Below, piece by piece: positions 1 through 6,040 of a stretch of 41,593 nucleotides of DNA (its first letter is position 1; each line of letters opens with the position of its first letter). The notes beneath the pieces were generated by a model that was given only the letters and a program-made list of their open reading frames with translations, ran no database searches and was not told where the DNA came from. This stretch comes from a virus: IMG/VR virus record IMGVR_UViG_3300032893_000127, positions 1-41,593 of that record, one strand, 5' to 3'. Both the position numbers and the translations under genes were made by a program.

Positions 1-31
1 CTTTATATTCCTTACGAAATGGATCCACCAT
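1..31 (-). CDS. Acb2-like sponge, 5' fragment (allele 1)
   Basis: Only the first ten codons are present, read from base 31 down to the window edge. They give MVDPFRKEYK, which matches MTDPFRKEYK at the start of the complete gene at 40477..40680. The ATG lies one base after the stop codon of the sponge gene at 33..266. I read this as the allele-1 copy of the Acb2-like gene, cut by the contig end rather than a pseudogene. The DNA around it (bases 1-38) is also visibly similar to 40647-40690. Confidence 0.7.
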   Translation of the reverse strand, partial: MVDPFRKEYK

Positions 32-32
32 A

Positions 33-266
33 TTAGTATTGCCACGTTATAGCTTTTACTGCCCACATCTGCGCGGACTGCGCATCTGTGATTGCTTCGG
101 AGTACATACGACCCTTGTCTCCGGGGCCTGCCTGCGTGCGCAGGTCATTGAGCTGGTCAATGATGGCCGCAAATGCTGCCTTGATGGTGTTCACTTCTGC
201 GTTGCCGCCGGGATTGAACGTAAGCCCTACTGCCTTCTCTCCAAACGTGAGTTCTCTTTCTGGCAT
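33..266 (-). CDS. Acb2/Tad1 hairpin-domain protein (cyclic-nucleotide sponge)
   Basis: A 77-residue protein starting at MPERELTF; the longer frame would need a TTG start inside groES. It shows the pattern I associate with the Acb2/Tad1 hairpin family: an N-terminal FGEKAVGLTFNPGG segment, a helix with IIDQLNDLR, and a C-terminal helix ending AQMWAVKAITW. Family knowledge: Acb2 and Tad1 are phage proteins that bind and sequester signalling nucleotides made by CBASS or Thoeris defence, so effectors are not triggered. The ligand cannot be read from sequence. The gene starts 10 bases after groES and leads directly into an Acb2-like gene. It is missing from the other allele of this locus, where an HNH gene takes its place. 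Confidence 0.75.
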   Translation of the reverse strand: MPERELTFGEKAVGLTFNPGGNAEVNTIKAAFAAIIDQLNDLRTQAGPGDKGRMYSEAITDAQSAQMWAVKAITWQY

Positions 267-276
267 GGTAATTTTG

Positions 277-585
277 CTATTTGATAAATGCAATGACGTC
301 TGCGTCCTCGAGGATCTTGTAGTCGACCTGCTTTTCGCTCTCGCGGGTCTTGATGGACTCGCCGGCGTACGCGCCGTAGATAACGCGGTCGCCCTTCTTC
401 ACGTCCTTGATCTCGGGACCGACCGCTTCGACGGTGCCCTGCGCCTTGCGCTCCTGCTCGATGTCGTCGGGGATGACGATGCCGTACTCGTTCACGCGGC
501 TCTGCTCGTCGTCGACGCGCACGAGGATCTGCTTGCCACGCGGCACGATGACCACCTTCTTCTCCTTTTGCTTTTTTGTGCTCAT
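277..585 (-). CDS. groES: GroES-like co-chaperonin (allele 1)
   Basis: 102 residues. The Cpn10 fold is recognisable: a central VIVPRGKQILVRVD strand, a mobile-loop region with the hydrophobic GIVIP tripeptide that docks onto GroEL, then GTVEAVGPE and KKGDRVIYG strands. A basic N-terminal extension (about 10 residues, many Lys) is longer than in typical GroES. It overlaps the upstream membrane-protein gene by an ATGA and shares a genome with a GroEL gene at 38389..39936, so the phage appears to carry a complete chaperonin pair. A second copy at 41199..41507 differs by a handful of residues and mainly silent changes. Confidence 0.93.
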   Translation of the reverse strand: MSTKKQKEKKVVIVPRGKQILVRVDDEQSRVNEYGIVIPDDIEQERKAQGTVEAVGPEIKDVKKGDRVIYGAYAGESIKTRESEKQVDYKILEDADVIAFIK

Positions 586-857
586 GATGTGAGTTCGCTA
601 ATGTGAGTATCTCTGCCCTTCGCGCGGTTTTCTTCGATGACCTCCTGCCGGGCGAGTTCGTCGTCGTCGGGAGGCGTCTCTACGAAGCCGCGGGGAACGA
701 GCGGGAGTTTTCCGATGACGGGGTATTCGCGCTTTGCGGCTTCCCGTATCGCGTTGCCTGCCCTATCGACGTACCGCTCGGCCTTTACGGCGACGATGAC
801 GGCGAATATGAACGTGCAGGTGACGACGCCCGCTATGTATCCCAGGGCGAAGATCAT
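582..857 (-). CDS. Small membrane protein, unknown function
   Basis: 91 residues. Residues 1-24 form a hydrophobic membrane segment (IFALGYIAGVVTCTFIFAVIVA). It is followed by a charged cytoplasmic or periplasmic tail rich in Arg, Asp and Glu. The stop codon overlaps the groES start (ATGA), so the two are translationally coupled. No family recognised. The C-terminal 30 codons reappear identically at 41504..41593. Confidence 0.75.
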   Translation of the reverse strand: MIFALGYIAGVVTCTFIFAVIVAVKAERYVDRAGNAIREAAKREYPVIGKLPLVPRGFVETPPDDDELARQEVIEENRAKGRDTHISELTS

Positions 858-858
858 G

Positions 859-1134
859 TTACTGATCCGACCCCGTCACCTTCGCTTCCGGAGCCGCAGA
901 TGCGGCCGGTGCGTCGGATGATGCCGGCGCTGCCGGTTCCGGCTTCTTCTCCTGCGCGGGTGCGCGGAAGAGAGTCGGGCGCGCGCCGATACGACCATCC
1001 GGCGTGATGAACGCCGTGGCGCCGAGTCCGACGTTGAACTCACCGAGGAGCGGGATCAGCTTCGCGTTGAAGCCCTCCACGTCCTTTTGGAGCTGCTCTG
1101 CGTCGAGTTGCTCCTGTGTTTTTTCTTCTGCCAT
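859..1134 (-). CDS. Hypothetical phage protein with Ala/Pro-rich tail
   Basis: 91 residues: an acidic N-terminal helix (EEKTQEQLDAEQLQKDVEGF), then a compact conserved-looking core (LIPLLGEFNVGLGATAF, TPDGRIGARPTLF) and a low-complexity Ala/Pro/Glu C-terminus. I have seen similar short cores in metagenomic phage proteins, but no function is known to me. It lies one base upstream of the membrane-protein gene in the same unit. Confidence 0.75.
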   Translation of the reverse strand: MAEEKTQEQLDAEQLQKDVEGFNAKLIPLLGEFNVGLGATAFITPDGRIGARPTLFRAPAQEKKPEPAAPASSDAPAASAAPEAKVTGSDQ

Positions 1135-1167
1135 ATAGATTATAGATTAACGCTTATAACTAATAAA

Positions 1168-1338
1168 TTACTCGCCCTTCTTCGGTCCCCAGCGGGCGAT
1201 TGCCCCCTTGGTACCGAGTTCCGACATGCCCTTTTTGCCGAGGCGTCGGGCTGTGGTTTTACCACCGGCACTACCCACTTTCGCGAACGCTTCGCGCTCT
1301 GCTTTGGTGAGTCGTCGTTTTCGTTTCTTTGCCTTCAT
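1168..1338 (-). CDS. Small basic protein, first gene of operon P1
   Basis: A 56-residue Lys/Arg-rich protein, too short for a standard ORF cut-off. The N-terminus is KAKKRKRRLTKAERE. The rest is Gly/Lys-rich with GGKTTARRLGKKGMSELG and ends ARWGPKKGE, reminiscent of KGG-type DNA-associated small proteins (weak resemblance only). A TATACT -10 box ends 6 bases before its ATG, so its mRNA would start at or beside the A of the ATG. It heads the operon leading to groES and the sponge genes. Confidence 0.7.
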   Translation of the reverse strand: MKAKKRKRRLTKAEREAFAKVGSAGGKTTARRLGKKGMSELGTKGAIARWGPKKGE

Positions 1339-1344
1339 GACTCT

Positions 1345-1389
1345 AGTATAGCAAGCCGTCGCCTATCAGTTAGGACGTGGTGTGGATAA
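1345..1389 (-). promoter_or_regulatory. Promoter module P1 (-10, palindrome, DnaA-box)
   Basis: On the minus strand: TTATCCACA at 1389-1381, then a 30-base gap holding the palindrome variant GCAAGCCGTCGC (plus strand, 1351-1362), then TATACT at 1350-1345. The ATG of the 56-residue gene follows 6 bases later, so the transcript would be leaderless. No good -35 hexamer is visible. One of nine modules of the same design. Confidence 0.7.
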
Positions 1390-1390
1390 A

Positions 1391-1621
1391 TTATCCGTTG
1401 AGCCAGTCCGACTCCATGTCCTCAATGGCCTCGAGGACTTTCTGCACCGTCGCTTGCGGCATCTGCGCCGCGTTTGCGAGGAGCACGACGACCGCCTTCT
1501 TTCTTAGGCGACCGTTTAGGAGCGCGTGGACTTGGCGGGACAGCTTCGCTATCTCCTGCGCTATCGTCTCCACCCGTTCCTGTGCCTCCTTTTCCTCCTT
1601 CGTCTCTGGTTGTTTTGCCAT
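1391..1621 (-). CDS. Hypothetical helical protein
   Basis: 76 residues, predicted all-helical: charged N-terminus (KQPETKEEKEAQERVETIAQ), then LSRQVHALLNGRLRKKAVVVLLANAA and a C-terminal acidic helix. No family recognised. Its first 200 bases overlap the C-terminal frame of the NinB-like gene, an unusually long overlap (see that entry). The stop is immediately followed by promoter module P1. Confidence 0.65.
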   Translation of the reverse strand: MAKQPETKEEKEAQERVETIAQEIAKLSRQVHALLNGRLRKKAVVVLLANAAQMPQATVQKVLEAIEDMESDWLNG

Positions 1622-2084
1622 GACTTTTTGGTTGTGCTTTTAATGGCGCGAGGTCGAAGTTCTCCGTCGGTGGCGCTGCCACGCCGGTCTCCTCCTGCAC
1701 GTTCGCTATGAACTCGCAGAAGCCGCCGACCGTCAGCTCCGCCGTGCTCGCGCGTATGTAGCAGAGCTGGCCTTTGCTGTTGCGCCACTCTTTTATCGTG
1801 AGGAACTTGCGCGCCAGATCCTCGTGCGTCTCGAGTGCGCTGCCGCTGCCTTTGCCTGCCGCGAGTATTGCCGGCAGGTATACGCCCCACCAGTAGTTGT
1901 TCTGCGACTCGGTGCGCTTCGGCTTCCGGTTGGTGAGCGTGATCGACACCTCGTCGCCCACCTTGAACTTCGCCACCTCCGCGTCGTAGTAGAGCGGAGC
2001 CTTTATGGCGATCTTCTTCTTGCCGTTTACGAGCGTGACGCGGCCGGCGAAGTATCGACTGGTGTACGTGTAGGCCTTCCCCAT
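1422..2084 (-). CDS. NinB-like recombination protein (C-terminus uncertain)
   Basis: Start chosen at MGKAYTYTSRYFAGR. The central part resembles phage NinB/Orf recombination mediators: a beta-rich start, RTESQNNYWWGVYLPAI, a HEDLARKFL helix, and a late LTVGGFCEFIANVQEETG helix. Family knowledge: NinB helps load recombinases on single-stranded DNA. After about residue 150 the frame becomes low-complexity (Gly/Lys/Arg/Pro) and lies on top of the 76-residue gene at 1391..1621 for 200 bases. That tail may be spurious: an ATTAA run near 1640 would give a TAA stop in another frame if a single base were gained or lost. Confidence 0.5.
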   Translation of the reverse strand: MGKAYTYTSRYFAGRVTLVNGKKKIAIKAPLYYDAEVAKFKVGDEVSITLTNRKPKRTESQNNYWWGVYLPAILAAGKGSGSALETHEDLARKFLTIKEWRNSKGQLCYIRASTAELTVGGFCEFIANVQEETGVAAPPTENFDLAPLKAQPKSHGKTTRDEGGKGGTGTGGDDSAGDSEAVPPSPRAPKRSPKKEGGRRAPRKRGADAASDGAESPRGH

Positions 2085-2088
2085 ACGG

Positions 2089-2232
2089 TTACTTGAGACG
2101 CGCGAACACCTTTTTGACCCCTGCCTCCACGATCTCTGTGAGGCGTTGCTCGTGCTGGGCTTCCTCGATTGCATCGCGCACGACTGCCATCACACGCTTC
2201 TCAATCGTCCGGTCCCTGAATAGTCTTGCCAT
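2089..2232 (-). CDS. Small charged helical protein, first gene of operon P2
   Basis: 47 residues starting MARLFRDRTIEKR, with charged helices (DAIEEAQHEQRLTEIVEAG) and ending VKKVFARLK. Too short for the usual ORF cut-off, but it ends 4 bases before the NinB-like start and is the first ATG after promoter module P2. Unknown function. Confidence 0.55.
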   Translation of the reverse strand: MARLFRDRTIEKRVMAVVRDAIEEAQHEQRLTEIVEAGVKKVFARLK

Positions 2233-2263
2233 GTACCTTTTACGATTAACTTTTAATGAACTT

Positions 2264-2310
2264 ATTGTATAGCGAGTGGTCGCTATAGTCTACGCGGCAC
2301 GTGTGGATAA
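2264..2310 (-). promoter_or_regulatory. Promoter module P2
   Basis: Minus strand order: TTATCCACA (2310-2302), -35-like TAGACT (2292-2287), 17-base spacer containing the palindrome GCGAGTGGTCGC (2272-2283), then TACAAT (2269-2264, within TATACAAT). Leader of about 25 bases to the ATG at 2232. The box lies just downstream of the terminator of the preceding unit. Confidence 0.75.
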
Positions 2311-2338
2311 CAAAAGAACCCCGCCTTAGGTGGCGGGG
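2311..2338 (-). terminator. Rho-independent terminator
   Basis: Minus-strand hairpin CCCCGCC-ACCTAA-GGCGGGG (arms at 2338-2332 and 2325-2319) followed by TTCTTTTG. It closes the replication operon whose last gene ends at 2373, immediately before promoter module P2. Confidence 0.85.
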
Positions 2339-2372
2339 CAGGTCTCCGGCTGCATTGGGCATTCGCCGGTTT

Positions 2373-2573
2373 TCAGTGGCGCTTCATCCTCCATTGGAGG
2401 TAGCACGAGTCCTCGGGCTTGTCGCCGGGCTCCATCTTGCAAAAGAACCTTGCACCATTGGCGGTGCTTGCGACGGCTCGCTCGTCGCCGAGCCACGCTC
2501 CGCAGTTTGCGCATTGCACTCCGAGCTCCGGATTGCCGCCGTTAACGTGGTGAAGTGGCGTGGGCTGTACCAT
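2373..2573 (-). CDS. Small zinc-ribbon-like protein
   Basis: 66 residues from MVQPTPLHHV. It has four cysteines, as CxxC (CANC), FFC and a late DSC, consistent with a metal-binding site. No family recognised. The start overlaps the end of the upstream Cys-rich gene by 32 bases. It is the last gene before the terminator at 2311-2338. Confidence 0.65.
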   Translation of the reverse strand: MVQPTPLHHVNGGNPELGVQCANCGAWLGDERAVASTANGARFFCKMEPGDKPEDSCYLQWRMKRH

Positions 2574-2796
2574 TGTCGCCTCCGTTGGCTTGCTGTCTGC
2601 GGAAGGCGTGCCATGCGGTTTCGCTCGCCTTTTGCCGCTCGTATTCGATGACGCATTTGGATCCGCAGAGCGGTATCCCGTCGCGTACATGCGTAGCGTC
2701 CGCGAGGTCGAGCATCGTTCCGTACCTCGGGTTGCGCATATTGCACCAGCAATGCTCTTTCAAGGCACACCTCCTTTCCGGTTGGCCTTCACACAT
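2542..2796 (-). CDS. Cys-rich hypothetical protein
   Basis: 84 residues with six cysteines (MC, RRC, HCWC, LCGSKC), suggesting zinc binding, then a charged helix CVIEYERQKASETAW. No known family. It starts 15 bases after the PD-(D/E)XK nuclease gene. Confidence 0.6.
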   Translation of the reverse strand: MCEGQPERRCALKEHCWCNMRNPRYGTMLDLADATHVRDGIPLCGSKCVIEYERQKASETAWHAFRRQQANGGDNGTAHATSPR

Positions 2797-2811
2797 TCTA
2801 CACCCAGTCGT

Positions 2812-3267
2812 TCATAGGAACTTTTGCACCTTGGCGATAGCCTCTTTGAGATGCTGCACAGCGTGGTTCAGTTCTCGAGTGTCCTCGGTTGGCTGGCGTG
2901 GCGCCTGCTGTACGCCGTTGCTCGCATGCACGAGCCGGAGGAAGGTGTCGAGGTATATCGTCACTAACGTGCCCTCGTACGGGTCGTGTGGGAGCTTGAA
3001 CGCGAGGATAGGCTCGCGGCCGATGCTCTCCAGCTTCTTCGCCTGCCTCCACCATTCTGGTATCGCCACCGTCACCGTGTTCTTGCACTCGATGCCGGCG
3101 GCCTGCCCGAGCACTGTCATCGAGGTCGATATGTCGGCCTTTTCCCTGTTGCCGTTCCCGCTGCCGTTGCTGCGTCGCGCCTTCGGGTCGATGCCGAGCG
3201 CAACTATCTGGTCAGCGACGTAGTCCTCGAGTTCCTTTCCTTTTCGTATGGCGGAGGATGCTTTCAT
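2812..3267 (-). CDS. PD-(D/E)XK nuclease (Holliday-junction-resolvase-like)
   Basis: 151 residues. The nuclease core shows the expected order of residues: E12 in GKELED, D45 in EKADIS, and E60-C-K62 in AGIECKN. The next helix (PEWWRQAKKL) also fits. This is the PD-(D/E)XK arrangement of phage resolvases and VRR/RusA-independent endonucleases; the exact substrate is not determinable. Neighbours are RecA, a helicase loader and an initiator, supporting a role in replication or recombination. A coiled-coil-like tail ends the protein. ATGA overlap with the upstream 50-residue gene. Confidence 0.7.
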   Translation of the reverse strand: MKASSAIRKGKELEDYVADQIVALGIDPKARRSNGSGNGNREKADISTSMTVLGQAAGIECKNTVTVAIPEWWRQAKKLESIGREPILAFKLPHDPYEGTLVTIYLDTFLRLVHASNGVQQAPRQPTEDTRELNHAVQHLKEAIAKVQKFL

Positions 3268-3416
3268 GACTTCACTTTTTTGTAGAACGATAGCAGGCTC
3301 GGATCTTTGATGAGTTCGATGGTCGGGCTGGTGTTGAGCCGGTACCCGTAGTAGCTCGCGCCGCTCTTGCCGCGGATCTTCGTGCGCTGCAGGAGCCCTG
3401 GGTTTTCCTTCATCAT
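3264..3416 (-). CDS. Small hypothetical protein between recA and nuclease
   Basis: 50 residues (MMKENPGLLQRTKIRGKSG...), too short for the usual cut-off. The stop overlaps the nuclease start as ATGA, the coupling used throughout this operon. Basic, with GASYYGYRLN; unknown function. Confidence 0.6.
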   Translation of the reverse strand: MMKENPGLLQRTKIRGKSGASYYGYRLNTSPTIELIKDPSLLSFYKKVKS

Positions 3417-3449
3417 CGCGGAGCGAAGATCGCCTGCCGCATTGTCGGT

Positions 3450-4448
3450 TTATACCTCATAGCTTTTTTTGATGGCTTCGCGCAGCTCCTTCGCCACGTC
3501 GGGGTTCGCTTTCAGAAACTGCCGGCTCGCGTCGTATCCGCGGCCGAGCGTGCGGTCGTCGTACACGTATGCGTTGCCAGACTTCTTTAGCGCTCCTGCT
3601 GCCTCGCCGAGCACGAGCATCTCGCTCTCCGGAGAGATGCCCTCGCCGTAGATGATGTCGTATTCGGTGATCTTGAACGGGCTCGCCACCTTGTTCTTTA
3701 CCACCTTCGCCTTGATGCGCGCGCCGACGACGTCCTCGCCTTTCTTTATCGAACTCGTGCGGCGCAGGTCGATGCGGATAGTCGCGGCGTACTTGAGCGC
3801 GCGTCCGCCGCTCGTGGTCTCCGGCACCTGCCCGTTGGGGCTGTACGCGCCAATGTTGGTGCGGAGCTGGTTCACGAACACGAGGCAGGTGTTGGACTTC
3901 GAGATCTTGCCGGTGAGCATGCGCAGCGCCTGCGACATGAGGCGCGCCTGCCCTGCCATGTGCGCGTCGCCAATCTCGCCCTCGAGTTCCGACTTGGGAA
4001 TGATGGCGGCTACGGAGTCGAATACGACGACCGCGAGCTTGTGGCTCTCAATCATCGCCTCGGTTATCTTGAGCGCCTCCTCGCCGCCGGATGGCTGCGA
4101 GATGAGCAGCTTTTTTGTGTCGACACCGATCTTGCGGGCATATGCCGGATCCATCGCATGCTCGAGGTCGATGTATGCGCATGTCTCGCCTTCGCTCTGC
4201 GCCTGCGCCACCACGTGCAAGGCGAGCGTCGTCTTGCCGGTTGCCTCGGGGCCGTAGATCTCGGTGATGCGGCCGCGTGGCAGGCCTCCTATCCCGAGAG
4301 CGTGGTCGAGCCCGAGCGATCGCGTGGAGATTGCGCCGATGTCGACGGCGTTGTGGTCGTCGAGCATCATCACCGCGTCCTCTCCGAAGCGACTCTGCAG
4401 GTCGCGCATGAGTTCGTCGCCCACGTCTACTGTCTTTTTCTTGCTCAT
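3450..4448 (-). CDS. recA: RecA recombinase
   Basis: 332 residues from MSKKKTVDVG. Walker A is GPEATGKTT (66-74), where most RecA proteins have GPESSGKTT. The protein also has FDSVAAIIPK (Walker B region), MSQALRMLT, the NQLRTNIG loop (L2 region) and GGRALKYAA. It catalyses strand exchange on single-stranded DNA. It overlaps the helicase-loader gene by ATGA and is transcribed from the initiator promoter P3. Somewhat shorter than bacterial RecA (about 350), lacking much of the C-terminal acidic tail. Confidence 0.97.
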   Translation of the reverse strand: MSKKKTVDVGDELMRDLQSRFGEDAVMMLDDHNAVDIGAISTRSLGLDHALGIGGLPRGRITEIYGPEATGKTTLALHVVAQAQSEGETCAYIDLEHAMDPAYARKIGVDTKKLLISQPSGGEEALKITEAMIESHKLAVVVFDSVAAIIPKSELEGEIGDAHMAGQARLMSQALRMLTGKISKSNTCLVFVNQLRTNIGAYSPNGQVPETTSGGRALKYAATIRIDLRRTSSIKKGEDVVGARIKAKVVKNKVASPFKITEYDIIYGEGISPESEMLVLGEAAGALKKSGNAYVYDDRTLGRGYDASRQFLKANPDVAKELREAIKKSYEV

Positions 4449-4966
4449 TTGAGTCGGCGGTCCACGCCCTCTAGTTTGATAATCTCGCACATCTCCGCGA
4501 TGCGGCTCGAGATGCGGTCGCCGAGGCGCTCCGACATCTCGCCTAGCTCGAGGTTGCTGGTGATGATGGTCGGCAGCACTTCGCGGTACCGCTTGTCGAC
4601 GATCTTGAACATGGTCTCGCTCACCCAGTCGCTCGCCTTTTCCGCACCGAGGTCGTCGATGATGAGCACGCCCCGGTTGGCCAGTATCCGGTCGAGGTTG
4701 AAGCTGTCCTTGTGGTCGAAGTCGTCGCGGATCATGTCGAACATCTCGGGAGCGCTGTGTATGCGCACGGTGATGCCCATCTCGTAGAGGCGCTTCCGGA
4801 TCGCGTAAATCGTGTACGTCTTTCCGACGCCTATCGGGCCCCAGAGGTACAGACCCTTCCTCGTTTTGCGCACGTTCTCGATGATGTCGCGTATCTGCTG
4901 CGGGAGCGTCGAGAAGTCCGCATGCTCGAAGCGCTTAGGCGCGGGTGCTGGTTCCAACATTGTCAT
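4445..4966 (-). CDS. DnaC/IstB-like AAA+ helicase loader
   Basis: 173 residues. Walker A GPIGVGKT (43-50), Walker B GVLIIDDLGAEK, and sensor-1-like TIITSNLELGEM with an SRIAEM arginine motif. This is the minimal ATPase core of DnaC/DnaI-type loaders, which place a replicative helicase on the origin. No phage helicase is encoded here, so it probably recruits the host helicase (inference). It overlaps both the initiator gene (32 bases) and recA (ATGA). Confidence 0.9.
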   Translation of the reverse strand: MTMLEPAPAPKRFEHADFSTLPQQIRDIIENVRKTRKGLYLWGPIGVGKTYTIYAIRKRLYEMGITVRIHSAPEMFDMIRDDFDHKDSFNLDRILANRGVLIIDDLGAEKASDWVSETMFKIVDKRYREVLPTIITSNLELGEMSERLGDRISSRIAEMCEIIKLEGVDRRLK

Positions 4967-5681
4967 ATTTCGAGTTCTTTTTCTGCGCCGGCGCGATCTG
5001 GTCGTCCCAACGCTCGCCGTTAATCCACGTAGCCGGGTGGGGTATGTACCTTCCGTCGTCCTTCGACCATTGGGGACTCTTTTTCGCGGCGTCGAGGGCT
5101 GTCATGATCTTCGCGATGAGCTCGGGGGTGATGTCCACCTTCTGCCACGCCTTCCATGCGGCCTTTTTGCCGACCTTGTTGGGGTATTTTTCCCAGAAGG
5201 CGACGAAGGCATTGTCAGAAGTGAGCGTATTTGTATTATCTTTACTTTTCTTATCTTTACTTATCTTAAGCGGCGTTTTGGAACCCGTTTGGTTGCCACT
5301 TGGTTGCCCGATGGTTGACACAGGCGGAAAGTCGAATGATGGAGCCGGAATATGGCTCTCCCGGCGCCTGTCCTCGCGTATTTGTTGGTATTCCTCCCAT
5401 TTTGGGTGGAAGAAGTACTCCTCTCCGTCGACGTCGTACTTTACGACCAGTTTTTGTGCCTCTATTTCCTTGAGCCAGCGTGCCACGTCGGCTACTTTCA
5501 CGTCGTCGTCGTAGGGGAATATCTGGCTGCGGATTAGCGCAGCGCTTCCCTTAAGACGCCCGTCGTCGTCGCCGAGCGTTATCATGCCGATGTAGAGGAG
5601 ACGGCCTTCCTTCGAGAGGCGGGAAAACTGCCCGCTGGCCCATATCGTCGTGTGCACCATCCTCTTTTGTCCTGCGTTCAT
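4935..5681 (-). CDS. Replication initiator (O/DnaD-like)
   Basis: 248 residues from MNAGQKRM. The N-terminal winged-helix-like part (LSKEGRLLYIGMITLGDDDG, then DVARWLKEIEAQKL) resembles phage replisome organisers. A Lys/Asn/Thr-rich linker sits in the middle (about 130-155). The C-terminal part (AFWEKYPNKVGKKAAWKAW, then IPHPATWINGERW) is the common tail of phage O/DnaD-type initiators. The linker DNA contains iterons and an AT-rich stretch, as in lambda O, so the gene probably contains its own origin. First gene after P3; -10 ends 9 bases before the ATG. Confidence 0.8.
   Translation of the reverse strand: MNAGQKRMVHTTIWASGQFSRLSKEGRLLYIGMITLGDDDGRLKGSAALIRSQIFPYDDDVKVADVARWLKEIEAQKLVVKYDVDGEEYFFHPKWEEYQQIREDRRRESHIPAPSFDFPPVSTIGQPSGNQTGSKTPLKISKDKKSKDNTNTLTSDNAFVAFWEKYPNKVGKKAAWKAWQKVDITPELIAKIMTALDAAKKSPQWSKDDGRYIPHPATWINGERWDDQIAPAQKKNSKYDNVGTSTRA
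5236..5319. repeat. Putative replication origin: AT-rich repeats plus iterons
   Basis: Inside the initiator gene. TTATCTTTACTT occurs at 5236-5247 and 5251-5262 (15-bp period) with a partial third copy from 5261; this is a sharply AT-rich patch in GC-rich DNA and could be the unwinding element. Next to it are three 9-bp direct repeats: TTGGTTGCC at 5289-5297, TTGGTTGCC at 5300-5308 and ATGGTTGAC at 5311-5319. They have an exact 11-bp period, about one helical turn, as expected for initiator binding sites. Confidence 0.7.
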
Positions 5682-5690
5682 AGTTTTTTC

Positions 5691-5736
5691 ATTATACCAA
5701 CCCGTCGCCATTCGGCGAGTTGGAATGTGTGGACAA
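5691..5736 (-). promoter_or_regulatory. Promoter module P3 (replication operon)
   Basis: Minus strand: TTGTCCACA (5736-5728, one change from the DnaA box), 31-base gap, TATAAT (5696-5691), then 9 bases to the ATG at 5681, so at most a 2-3 base leader. Between them is a larger inverted repeat: GTCGCC (5704-5709) and GGCGAG (5714-5719) inside matching CCAAC/GTTGG flanks. Confidence 0.75.
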
Positions 5737-5739
5737 CCC

Positions 5740-6036
5740 CTAGAAGGGGATGTCGTCGGGGTTTATGTCCTCGGGAGGGTAGTCTGCCGCCGGTTCTTCC
5801 TCCGGCGCTTCTTCCTCGTCTCTGCGCTTTGGCTGCCACGTGTCGAGCTCGCAGTAGATCTTGCCGCCCTTGCTCTCCTTGATCTCGATGTTGATCCACT
5901 CCTTCTCGCCCTTGTGGTCGCCCAGCCATACGATGAACTCGTCGACCTTTATGGATAATGACCCCTTCACGTACGGCGGAGCCTTTGCCCTTGGCTCTTT
6001 GAAGATCAGGCCGTTGGTAAATATCTTTTCTGCCAT
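5740..6036 (-). CDS. SSB-like single-stranded DNA-binding protein
   Basis: 98 residues. An OB-fold-like beta-rich body (KGSLSIKVDEFIVWLG, EWINIEIKESKGGKIYCEL) is followed by an acidic tail ending DDIPF, the protein-interaction tip typical of bacterial SSB. The body is not a standard SSB sequence, so the call rests on the tail, the size and the neighbours (ERF annealase and a RecB-like nuclease). Expected role: coat single-stranded DNA and recruit partners. Last gene before promoter P3. Confidence 0.65.
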   Translation of the reverse strand: MAEKIFTNGLIFKEPRAKAPPYVKGSLSIKVDEFIVWLGDHKGEKEWINIEIKESKGGKIYCELDTWQPKRRDEEEAPEEEPAADYPPEDINPDDIPF

Positions 6037-6040
6037 GGTT

